Origin: Dirofilaria immitis
Taxonomy: Eukaryota; Nematoda; Chromadorea; Rhabditida; Onchocercidae
Direction of reading: 5' to 3'
NCBI GenBank assembly: GCA_024305405.1
Contig: JAKNDB010000068.1
Span: forward strand, 2,412,501 to 2,476,500
DNA: 64,000 bases
Position 1 is the first letter of the stretch. Each line of letters starts with the position of its first letter. The translations under genes were made by a program, and so were the position numbers. Below, in pieces: positions 11,916-23,693 of the stretch. Below the pieces are notes generated by a model. It ran no database searches, was not told the DNA's origin, and saw only the letters and a list, made by a program, of their open reading frames with translations.

Positions 11916-13148
11916 AGTAAAAATATGCTAAACCAAATTAATTGTAGACTAATTGTAGAATATGCTAAACCAAATTAATTAATTAATTGTATTCGTAACA
12001 TTCTGTTCTCTGCCATTATCACTGATACCAAAATGTTCATACTACTTCTAAAATTCTTATCTGTCGACGAGCAATCATCTAATAAGAGTAATATGATTCT
12101 TCATACTTTTTATCAATAAATGGAGATGAAGCGAAAATTAGAATTACAAATAAAGCGAAAAGTCACTCCTTTTATTTAGAAAAAGATAACAATCAAATTA
12201 CTTGCTAAATAATTTTGCAAAAGTAAGAATATTTTGTCGTTCAAGAAAAATTAGATTAAATTTAATATTGAATCTAAAATGATATTTTTCGATTTAAAAA
12301 AATTTTCCCTTTCAGACATAAGTTGAAAGTTTCAGTCCAATCGCTACATGAAAACGAACGATGTTGTTAAAAATCTTTCATGCAAATTTGATCAAACCTA
12401 ATTAAAACTGTTCAATTCACTTCAATTAAAAAAAAGACAAAACAAAACAAAACGATAAATAATCAATATAATATATCAAGATGAAAATGATTCATCATTG
12501 GTTAAACATCATTGGTATATTTTGGACTTTGATTTCAGAAATTATTAAATATATACATATCATAGAAAAGCTCTATAGAAATACTAGTCAAATGATATAG
12601 AAATAATAGTAATAACGAAGAACTACAGTAAGCAAAATTCTCGCCCTAAAAAGAAATTTCATTTCAAACGAATTCATTCGATTTTATGCCTACAAAAAAT
12701 GAAAAAAATTGACATATGATTAGAGATGACACCGGCACCTTATCACTATATTAAAAAATTATCAGCATATCACACATAGATAAGAATAGAATTATAGATT
12801 CATTGATATTGAAAAGTAAATAACTTCTTCTCCTCAAAGCTAAATAGTTCGAAATAAACAATCACAGATAAGAAAATTTAGCATTTGTTCACAAATCTGA
12901 AAAAATATATGTTGCATCGTAGCAATAGACTTTTTACATTCGAAAAATCTTTCTAAACTGCAAGAGCGATGAAATCACAAAAGCCTTTACAAATTACAGA
13001 AAAATTAATGAACCAAAAATATAAAAGATTTTTGTGTCTCAGTAGTTTTGTAAATAAAAATAATGGAATTTAACAATAATGAAATGATAAGAACACTTTA
13101 ATAAAAAAAAATTTGAAGAGCATATTTTATGTTGAAGTGATATATTTA

Positions 13149-13300
13149 CATTTAAATTTTGATGTGTGAAAAATATTGATGATATTTTGAAAAAATGACA
13201 TTTAAATTTTGTTGTATGAAAAAAAAATTTGACGATATTTTGAAAAAATGCCATTTAAATTTTGACGTGTGAAAAATATTGATGATATTTTGAAAAAATA
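13149..13300. repeat. Three-copy tandem repeat, unit about 50 bp
   Basis: Three imperfect copies start at 13149, 13199 and 13252, each with CATTTAAATTTTG, TGTGAAAAAT and GATATTTTGAAAAAAT. It produces spurious Phe/Lys-rich minus-strand frames. Confidence 0.8.
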
Positions 13301-13720
13301 TTTAATCACCATTTGATATTCATTTTAAAAAATTAGCCTACAAGCTCAGTAGTTTTTTTTTTTGCGAATTCTTTATGAGATAACGATCAAAAATCGTAGA
13401 CATTGAAAAAATCAGGAAATTACATCACTCATACTTTTAATTAATCTTTGTCATAAACCAATTTAAACAATTTTCAATTTTAAAAGGAATTTTTGAAATT
13501 ATCTTCTGAATCACATATCAATCAGTGTCATTCTCGATCTTTCGATAAATTTTACTATTATTACTAAATTCTGCTATTAGCACTAATTATTTATTCAAAT
13601 TCGACATATACTTTGTTGCAGTTGAAAAATTAGATTAGAAAATAAATGCTTTGAAGCGGATTATAAGAATCACTGGTACTATAACTCAAAATTAAATTTT
13701 GGTCCATCAAATTTTCGAAA

Positions 13721-14240
13721 TTATTGAAAAATAAAACTTTCATTTAAAGAAGTAATAGGTCTAAAATTTTTTCTTATCGCAACAATATCTCTCAATTCTG
13801 CAACGAATTTATGTATTTTCAACAATTCAAAATATTCTGGCTTTCTAAATTTGTCAGATTCGAAAGCAACTTTGTAATTGAAATTTTTTTTCACATATGT
13901 CAACGATTTAGAAGCTTAAATACTTACAAATTCTTCGAAGAAATTGAAACTTTCAATTGCATGTCCCGAAATAAATTATTTATATTTCTAAAGGTAAAAT
14001 TCAAAATTTTTTCATTGTTTTACCTGAGAACAAAATCAACCTTACGCAGTTCCAGAAGATGTATTATTTTAACGTGGCATCTTATTTTCAGATACACATT
14101 ACAATTCTTTAAATTTGTTTACCGAATTGATATCCTTAACTAGAACTTGCATAGAAATATTCTGAAAAATTGTGCCAGATCTATTTTCGAGAAAACTTGC
14201 AGCGCTTTTACTGCATGGTTATTAAAACATTGATATTATT
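13721..14240 (-). CDS. Possible unrecognised minus-strand exons
   Basis: Three closely spaced coding-like pieces lie on the minus strand. One is at about 14095-14030 and ends at a CTCAG|GTAAAAC donor. One is at about 13994-13925, between TTTAG and GTAAGT. The third is a 60-codon frame at 13903-13721 containing FRKPEYFELLKIHKF. A fourth Ala/Lys-rich stretch lies upstream near 14215-14140. Peptides have mixed composition rather than pure K/N/I bias. A 110-codon plus-strand frame overlaps 13811-14143, so one of the two is certainly accidental. No family is recognised. Confidence 0.2.
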
Positions 14241-15474
14241 GAAATTATTTGGAAAAAAATGGTATTCATTTTGATATGATCAATATCCTGCTTATTTAAA
14301 TTCTATTCTCTTCAGGTAAGAAATGATTATTTAAGAATTCTCGCAATTGGATATTTTCAGAAGCTCAAGTGATAAAAATAATTACTATTTTAATAGTCTG
14401 GAAATTAATTCGTTCTTGCAATGCTGGTATCATTATCATTATGTCGTTGATATTGGAACTGAAATACCGATCTTTTATAGTTATTATTGATAATGCTTAC
14501 ATATAAAAATAAGAAATAATTAGTCAATCACAATGTTATTTATTGGTCATTATAGCAATAACTATCAATAGGAAACAATAAGTTTTAATGTTAACGACTA
14601 TTGATAGCAAATTATAGTAATAAGTTTTATTATTATTATTATTATGTTGTATCATTTATTATTTTCTCAACGAAGTTTCAATATGTAGCTTTTCAATAAT
14701 GTATTACTGTCAAAGAATAAATTAAAATTTTTTGTTTTTATAAACTACGACTTTTATTTCCAGCATTCATTATCCTCAACAACAAATTAACAAAATGAAT
14801 TATTTAGTAAAACAAGTTTGTACTATGAACGAACATGTTTGTTTTTGTAGAAAACGAAAAAAAATGATAATATTTCATGATTACTGATTGGATGCAAATT
14901 TTTTTCGAAATTAATGATTGAAAAAACTTGTTTCATTACCATTTTTGAAAATTTATCGAAACTAATTTTACGAAATTTGAAATTATCGAAATTAAATTAA
15001 CTTTACGAAATTTGAAATTATCGAAAAAAATTATAGAATGTTGCTGTCAATCATCAAATATATTCGTTTTCTTTTTTTTAGATTAAATAGAATGAAAAAA
15101 AATTTTTTTTCCTTCATTTCTTCCAACTTCTTCCAGTGTATCGGATTCCATGACTATACACATCATTTACCATCATTAATTTGCTACAGATAGTTGATTG
15201 ATAAAAATTTCAATTTTATAGTAAATCATTGATGATATTTTAATAGTATGGTCAGAAAATACATAATGATAAAATATTATTTCATCTTATAGGAAGCTAT
15301 TTAATTCCCGAAGCAAAAACTTCACAATAGTTAGTCGTTTTTCTTGAAGAATGTCGAGACATCGAGATAATGAATGATCAAATATGCTTTATTTTTAATT
15401 TTTCATTAAAATTTCAATGAAAATTTAATTTAATATGGTTGTTAATTTCCTTGTAAATATTTTCGCATCCAATC

Positions 15475-16978
15475 TAATAACCAGGAGCAAGACGAGCTGG
15501 TGGACAATGTTCACAACTTCCAGGTGCACCTAAAATAAATAGCTATTTGCAAATCGAATCCTATTAAATATCAAACCAAGAAATCAATTTTAAAATGAAA
15601 ATCTAGAGGAAAATGAATCAAAGAAATGTGCCAAGTCTGATATTTTCGATTAACTTTGAATAAAAGTTTTTAAAAATTTGAAAAACATACCAGGTTGTCC
15701 AGGTGATCCAACAGGTCCCGGTCGTCCACTTGAACCTGGTTGTCCTGGTTGACCAGGAAGACCAGGAAGACCTTGAGGACCAAGCGGACCATCATCACCG
15801 CTTTTGCCTGGTGGTCCTACAGGTCCCGGTGGTCCAGGACGTCCTGGAGCACCTGATCGACCTGCTGGCCCAACCACTGTTCTATATGCTCCTGGTTCTC
15901 CGGGTGGTCCACTTCTTCCAGGTTGTCCTGGTTGGCCCGGTTGCCCTGGTGGACCTCTAGGTCCTTGATCTCCAGGTTTTCCATCTTCGCCATCCTGACC
16001 CGGTGGACCTGGTGGACCAGTAGGTCCGGGTGGTCCTTTGGGACCAGCTTCACCAGGTGGTGACTCGCATGGGCACTGTGATGGAAATATGTTTTGAATA
16101 TCTGAATCGAAAGCTGCAGGTGGTCCAGGTGGTCCAAGTTGGCCAATTTCACCATCTACTCCAGGTACTCCATCACGACCTCGTGGTCCCGGTGGACCAG
16201 GTGGTCCTCGCGAACATGTGCAGCAATCTCCACCTGTGTAACTTTCCACAAACCCATCTGGCTTTTGATATGGATCATCGCGGAGTTCTTGATCTTGTAA
16301 TCTTCGTGCCCAGAAATCCGCCATTGTATCACGTTTAACATCTCGATGAGACATCATTATATGTGCCAGTTTTTCAGAATCATAACGTCCATTAGTTTCA
16401 ATATCCAAAATTTCCTTCCACATATCTCGAGCTCGAGCCTATAATTTTAATAACAAAAATATGAAAATAGGTTAAATAAACGAATTATATCAGATATTGT
16501 TCATCTAATAATCAATCAGAAAATCAGAAAATTCTTTCAATCGAATTTTTTCCTAAAATTATTCCAAATATTTAGATTTCTCAAGTTATGAAATCACAAT
16601 TTTTACTTTACGAAAAAAAAGAAATTTAGGAAAGTAAAATTTGTTTTTCGTCTTTTAAAAAAGGAAAAATAGGAAATAATTAAAGAAAACATACGCGACA
16701 AAAATCGAGATCTACTTGAACAGATGATTCAAGCGTTTGAATATAATTAATAATTAATGGGAATACTACCAAAACGGAACATATAGCAAAAGTACTGAAA
16801 ACAACCGATATAAAAGCAATTGGTTTCAGGCTTTGAGGTTGACTTTTTGATTCTCCATTACTATACGTGAACGTACGTGATTGGTTTATAGATGCTGAAT
16901 AATAATAATGATAATATTGGCTTCTGTTGATATTGTTGTTGTTGTTGTTGTTATTGTTGTTGTTCAGTAGTGCACCAT
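15475..16978 (-). CDS. Cuticle collagen
   Basis: Structural protein secreted by the hypodermis and cross-linked into the nematode cuticle. Three exons on the minus strand (16978-16695, 16438-15691, 15530-15475) give about 362 residues. The order is an Asn/Tyr-rich cytoplasmic start, one membrane anchor ([20 protein letters not shown]), a non-collagen region, a DCCTCS cluster, Gly-X-Y blocks with a Cys-rich interruption ([10 protein letters not shown]), and the classic tail [18 protein letters not shown]. The Gly-X-Y frame is clean through the long exon. The first exon reaches ATG at 16976-16978 only if one base is restored between about 16963 and 16978; as written, the ATG frame stops after four codons. 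Gly-X-Y and flanking cysteines make the assignment certain; which collagen subfamily it is cannot be told. Confidence 0.93.
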
Positions 16979-17044
16979 GAAAATAAACGATCTGAAGATA
17001 TTAACGAAGACTTTTATACTGAATAAGGGAGAAGAAACGAATGA

Positions 17045-17134
17045 GATAGAGAGAGAGAGAGAGGGAGAGAGAGAGGAGAGAGAGAGAGGGAGGGAGAGAG
17101 GGAGAGAGAGAGGAGAGAGAGAGGGAGAGAGAGA
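17045..17134. repeat. GA-rich purine tract upstream of the collagen gene
   Basis: About 90 bp of nearly pure GAGA/GGGA on the plus strand, beginning about 65 bp upstream of the collagen start codon. It may be a simple microsatellite or a promoter GAGA/CT element. The Arg/Glu-rich plus-strand frame it yields is an artefact. Confidence 0.85.
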
Positions 17135-17149
17135 AAAAAGGAAGAAGAA

Positions 17150-19222
17150 AGAGGAAATATTAGATTGAAAAAACCGGATTAGATCAATTTTAGATAATAA
17201 TAATTTAATAGATGAAGTAAGACGATGAACGAAGGAATAGATGGATTTAAAAATGGATAATTGAGCAATCTATCTGTTGTTAACATTTTTATTCATTTTC
17301 ACTTCAAATCTTATATCGTTCCAGTCATTTGAACATAATGTTAAATCAACGATTTTTACGACATTTCTCTTTACGATACGAACAATCGATCAATCAAATC
17401 AATCAATTAATTGATAAACGAATAGATACAGTCGTTGTTTTTATTACTATTTCTTTCTTTATGTTAATCAATTTTTTCTTTATAAATTATTTTTAATTTT
17501 TTCTTTATTTAATTTAAAATTTGGAATAATAATAAAATTGATAATTTCAACAAAATTATTTATTTAAATTTTCCCATAATTTATCAGAAAAATTAACATG
17601 ATATACATAAAGGGATTATCATTTCAAACATGCGACAAAATCGAAGAAGTAATAATAGTAATGAATAATTGGAAATAATATTAAAAATCAAATTATAGTT
17701 GATCGTTTTTTGGTTATTACTATCAAAAGATATTATCACATATTTTGATAATTCAAAATATAGGCTATGCATCGAGTAAAAGTTATCACTATACTTCCAA
17801 TTTTCTATCATTAATTAATTATCTAACAGTATTATCATTATAACAATAACATAACAATAGTGCAACAGTAATGATAACATAACAGAAATAAAATTTATTT
17901 CCGTCATTATTATCACTGTTATTATTATTATCATTTATTATCATTGCATTAATTGTATTGTAGAGATGTTCCGTAAAATCATTTTGGATGGCAAAGCAAT
18001 GAAGTTGAACACTATCGATGTTATTAAAATATTTCTCAGCTATTAACAGTTTTTCATCTATCAGTATTTTTGGCAAATTACTATTCAAAAGTGTTCTTAT
18101 CGAATTTCTCGAGAAAGACATAAGACTACAAGATACTGCCGATCGTTCTTATAAAAGAATATTAGAAAATAATACAGCAGATCCTAAATCTGCAATCCCG
18201 CATATCTAATGATTTATTCTCTGATACTGTATGTCACGATTCTCCTTGCTATTCGATTGTTATTGCATAATTATAATTTTGATAGAAAAAATTACTGTAT
18301 CCAGAAATTCATATTACCATACCTATCAACCCGTATTATCGTAACCACAAATTCGTTTTTTATTGTTTGTTGAAAGATATTTTTGAAGCATAACATTTAT
18401 AGCAAAAATTTCTGATTCATTTCGGTAAGAATAAAACGAGAAAATGAAGGCACACTAATAAACTAACAATAAAGCTAATATGATAAAACAATTTTTAATC
18501 TAATCACAACCATTTACATGTTAAAAAAAAAAAAAAAAAAGTTGAATTAATCATACACGAAAGATTAGAAGAAATGGAAAATAGTATAAAATGTTATATC
18601 ATAATGACTACGATAGGAATACAAATATGAAATTTAAAATTTTTGAAATTTTAAAAATTATGAAAAATATATATGATAAAAATCCCTGAATATCAAATAC
18701 TTATTTATATGACATTCAGAAATTATCAATTATATCAAATTTAAAAATAAAAAGAGAAAAAGAGACAACAAAATATAGTGGAAATTAGCAAATTTAATGC
18801 TATAAATAGATTACATTGAAAATGTATAGAAAATTTTATTTTATATAGAAGTGAAATGATTTATGGAACAAAATGTTAGATAAATAAGCATTCAAATTCG
18901 AAGAAAATAGCAATTGAAACTATGAGTAACATCACAGAAGAGAAAATATCAATTTTTTTTTTTTTAAAAACAATTTGCTTCTCTTTGAAACTGTTCCATT
19001 TTATTTTATCATTATTAATTCATATTACATTATTATTCATTGCGGTGAAAAATTCCTGAAGTCATATTTAGAATAGGATATACAGAGAATGAAATAACAA
19101 ATAACATTATCGACTCTACATGATCATGCAATCATAATTTTGATAAATTTTGAATAAAAAAAGTTTATTTCAATTCCCAAATAACACAATTCACGCTTCG
19201 AGATCTAACAAATGAAAATATT
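17150..19222. other. Intergenic, no supported gene
   Basis: AT-rich spacer between the collagen 5' end and the amphiphysin 3' end. Overlapping short frames on both strands at 17819-18209 have some non-AT-biased residues, but no splice context or family, and cannot both be real. Confidence 0.5.
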
Positions 19223-21149
19223 TCATAATGATTTCGTGAAATTTGCAGGAATACACCACGAACACCATCAGACTGTTTTACACCAAATAACCATCCATCA
19301 TCTAGAAGATCTTCTTCACGGGCTTCCAGCACTGTTATTACTTCACCTGCGTCAAACGTAAGCTCATCGGTATCTTCAGCAGTATAGCGATGTGTTGCTC
19401 GAACTTTGTACAATATCTAAAACATTTAATAAAATATCAATATGAAATCCCAAATGCAACATCAATTTTATCAATGATATACATATGAATTTAGCGAAGT
19501 TAATTACCATTCGTCTCTTCTCTTTAATTGAGGAAAATCCAATCCCTGCATAATTCATTCCTTCAGTACGATAAAATTTCTACTTCCTCTGAATATGATT
19601 TTATTTGATAACTACAGTTCTTTAGTTTCGCCTAATAAGGTTTAATCTCATATCATGATCGTAATTCTTCTTCACATACTGAAGTTTAATCTTATGACAT
19701 AAGGCAACTCTTTTTGTTTCCACACAAACATCAATCTGGCATCTTATTACATATATGACTATAAAAAAGAACACCTTTCGATCACCATTCGTTTCCTGAC
19801 GATTGTCACCTTTTGCGGTGAACGTGGTTCTGGATGTGGCTCCTTTCCATTATCATTCTCACTGAACGGATTTTTTGTATCATCGTCATCATCATCAAAC
19901 GGATTTATTGAAGCTTTCGAACCTTTTCCACCATTATCGCCACCAACAGCTGAAAGTTTATCCGACGACTTTCTGTCATTTCGTTCCTCAACAACAACAG
20001 CTGCAGCTGGTACATTAGTCAAACTCTGTAAAAATAAAATTTATTAAAGGAATTAGAAAAGCGGAAATAAGGGAAAAGAATAAAATTCAAATAGCAGTAG
20101 AAAAATTTAAAAGAATTTGAGAACGATAGAATATTCTATCATTAATTGCTTTACCTAACAGGTTATCCGTAATTATAAATTTTATTCCATATTATGAATA
20201 AAACATTCTCGCCGATATGCTATCTCATTGTTAAAGGTAAAAAGAAATTTCTCATATATTATATAACTATAATTATAATTAAAAGAAATTATTCATATGC
20301 TACTCATTGTTAAATGTAAAGAAGAAATTTTCCATATAGTATATACCCATTATTATAAATAAAAAGAAATTATTCATGTATTTCATTGTTTCTATTTTCA
20401 GCAACAGGCGCATATAGCATAACTAAAAGACAATGAAAGAAAAAGAAGGAAAATTTTTGATCAATTATAATCCAACAAATATCAAAATTGATAAATTTAG
20501 ACTTACCGGATATACTTTTTTTCTGTATTTTCATCGTTATGTTGATTGTCTGATCTAGCCTCGGATGAGACATGTGGAGAGAGTGATCGAGTTTCTCGCA
20601 TCGGTACCTCGGGTTTTTGTAATGACAAATCTTCAGTTGCAATCGATTGTTCATCAGTTGGGATAGGCGCTACCGAAACATCCGATTCATTTCGCGGGAC
20701 ACGAAGAGAATCGAATGAATTTCCCAAATTATCCAGTAGCGTAACAAGAGTTTTGTTATTCTATAATAAAAGAAGCTGACTCATTATCGATTAGAAACTG
20801 AAAAAAAATAGCTAAAATTATATAATTGTTTGATATATCAAAAATCTTTGTTTAATCCCAAACTAATGAAAATTTTATTTCCAGATTATTTCATCCTTCC
20901 TTTTATTTGCTTGATAAAATATTGCAATTCTAAATTATTGCAATTAGAAAAAATGTTTTCAAAATTTCGTTATGAATTTAGATTTAATGGAGAAATTTAT
21001 TATAAATAATGAAAATTATTAAATGATAATATATAAATGAAACTATAAAATAACAATAACATATGTTAGTGATAATAATAATAATGATAATAATAATAAT
21101 GATAATAATAATAATGATAATAATAATAATGATAATAATAATAATAATG

Positions 21150-21225
<76 letters not shown>

Positions 21226-23693
21226 TAATAACTAATAAGTTTGGATATGTAGCTTATTCTTTAGATAGCATTAATTTTTGACAAACATACTTTGCCACAT
21301 TCGGCATGATTCGTACTTTCAGCATTGAAAATTGTCTGAAGTGTATCAACAAAAAATGTTATCCGGCTATCATATGTAGCAGGTAATGCATCAACAAGTT
21401 CCCTATTCAAATCTTTATAGAGAGTTTCAGCTTGCTGTAGATCAGCCAGTGCTTTCATCACTTTTGGATCATCATCACCCTGGAAACAAATTTTGAATCA
21501 CCACCTTCTACATAAACCTGGCAAGAAATTATGGTATCGCTTATTCACATAATCAGCCATATATTATTATCAAGCCACAACAGTGAAGTAAATATATTGA
21601 AAGAGAATGAGTTAAGAAATTCAAGACCGTTCAAATTAATGTGTGTTGAAAAGCTGAAGATCACGAAATCCGAATTGTAAAACTTTGTAAACTAAGAGAA
21701 AGGATCTGCTTACAAAAATGCTACTATTTCAGCATCAAATGATAAAACATATTATTGTATCAATCAAATACTTAGTTTCAGCAATTATTCCGTTTTCTAC
21801 GATGATTATTGGTTCATTGCATTATTGGTTATTATTATTACTGTATTATTGATATATCAATCTAACTTTATTTTCAATTTAATAACTTTTCATGTAAATG
21901 TTAATGTGTATTAAAAAAAAAGTTATCCTTTGTATAATTATAAATTCTTCGTTTTTTTCTATTATATATCTTTTATTAGAAAGAAAATTGAAATATTAAT
22001 ATTTATCATAAATGAAATGTATCGATTTATTTACCTTATCTCTTTGTACATACAAATAACTATTATTTACATACACAAATAAATTAGATAGACAACTCGA
22101 TAAATGAAACTAACTTTTTTAGAACTAGATTTTACGGTTGCATAATTATTTCGTGCACTATCAAAATCAACAAGCTTCCTTCCTCGCTTCGCCACTTTAG
22201 CTTTTAAATCTGAGAATTGTGCCATATATGCATTCACCGAACCCATCACTTGATCATTGACAGTTTTCTCGAATTCATCCCATTGAAGATCCAGTGACTG
22301 TAATATGATCAAATCAATAACAAATTCATGAGAATTCTGAACTACAAATTACTGGTAAATTCAATTCGGTATAATACATATTATGTTTATAATTTTCGTC
22401 CAACAATAACAATTACTAATAACTCAAGTTGAAGAGTATTTAAAAACTTGTTGAGATTCTGTTACTGGTATTCCGTTTAAATTATCCTACGATTATACAA
22501 TCAAACATTATGTATATCATAAACAATTTTAGTTGTACATTATAATATTTATAATTTTCCTGAACGCCGTATATTATGTATAATTTAGTCTAAAAATGAG
22601 CAAGATCGAACATCAGCCAGTCTTGTAAACAAGCCTTGCAACATAGTATCAAATCATGCTTATTAATCTATCCGATAACTTCGCTTCCTCTAAAGTTGAA
22701 AAACTTCAAATGAAAAACAATCGTATTTTTGCTTGCTCCAAATCTTCCGTGACATTTCATGTCTTAATTTTATTCAATTGATTATCAGTCTCAAACTAAT
22801 CAACTGTTGAAAAAAATATCACTGTGAGATCTGCACAAGTATTATGTGAAGAAAATGATATTTTAAGCTATTCGAATCAGCTTGAAAATTTGTAAATTCA
22901 ATTCATATGATATTTACATGAAAATAATCATCTTAGAATGATACTTGAATAATTTCACTTATCATAATACAATAAAATGTTAAAAATCAATGACTCAATT
23001 CACATTTGTAATATGCTATTAGTAGAATTATGATAATTAAAGGAAAGTTTTTTTTTTTTAGGCAAATAATAAAATTACTTGAGTAATGGCACATAAATGT
23101 TCACGATCCGGCCATTCCATTTCGTAAAGTTCTCGTATCGTTTCTCGAAATGTTTTCTGCGCTTGAACCATTGTTCGTAATGCTGCACCATATGCTTTCA
23201 AATCACGATATAATCTTTCACATGCTTTACTTTGCTTCACCAAATTTGCAGCATGTTGATCGAATACATCATCTTGTGTTGCTTTTGCTTTTCCCAACCC
23301 TTCTAATAACTAAAAGTAATAGAATTTAGTTAATTCATAATTTCATTTAGGATTGTTTATGTTTGAACAAATCGATCATACCTGACGGATATCACATTAT
23401 TATATATATACTGTTTAATATTTGTGATTAACTTTTAAATGAAAATTTGCCGAAATAATTCTTTCATCTAATTCAATCAAATCGATTTTTAAATAGATCA
23501 AATATTGTAAATTTATCATTTGAATAAATAAATAAAGGAAAAAAAACTCTAAATGTTAAATATTCAAAATATCAACAAATATCACTTAATATTTATCGAT
23601 AAAATATAAAATAAAAAAATTAAAACATAATTTAACCTTTTCTTTTGCTCGCGCAGTTTGTTTTTTAAGTTGTTTACTAAATAAATCACTCAT
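19223..23693 (-). CDS. amph-1: Amphiphysin/BIN1 homologue, N-BAR and SH3 protein
   Basis: Membrane-curvature protein of endocytosis and endocytic recycling. Exons on the minus strand are 23693-23637, 23309-23079, 22297-22115, 21479-21291, 20760-20507, 20025-19786 and 19416-19223, about 449 residues. The N-BAR region runs from residue 1 to about 220 (start MSDLFSKQLKKQTARAKEK, then LLEGLGKAKATQDDVFD). A Ser/Pro-rich linker follows, then an acidic segment with two NPF motifs (INPFDDDDDD and KNPFSEND), then a C-terminal SH3 domain (DELTFDAGEVI, DDGWLFG, RGVF). In worms these NPF motifs are known to bind the EH-domain protein RME-1. Two single bases appear missing: in the T-run 20516-20522, whose repair restores phase 0 at the next junction, and at 19250-19251, whose repair gives the standard GVFPANFTKSL ending and stop at 19223. 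Confidence 0.93.
21071..21233. repeat. TAA/GATAAT microsatellite in an amphiphysin intron
   Basis: About 160 bp of AAT units, with regularly spaced GAT interruptions in the first third, within the intron before exon 21479-21291. It gives poly-Ile/Met spurious frames. Confidence 0.95.

Noticed and set aside
15703..16341. Four alternative frames over the collagen exon
   Set aside because: The Gly-X-Y periodicity and conserved ends belong only to the 257-codon minus-strand frame.
16977..17168. Arg/Glu-rich plus-strand protein
   Set aside because: Translation of the GA tract.
17819..18209. Overlapping 63- and 100-codon ORFs on opposite strands
   Set aside because: No splice context, no family, and Asn runs from AT repeats. 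Frames of this size are expected by chance here.
19500..19560. Extra amphiphysin exon ending KRRM before the SH3 exon
   Set aside because: The preceding exon already ends KRM in phase 0 and joins the SH3 exon directly; the extra piece fits no phase.
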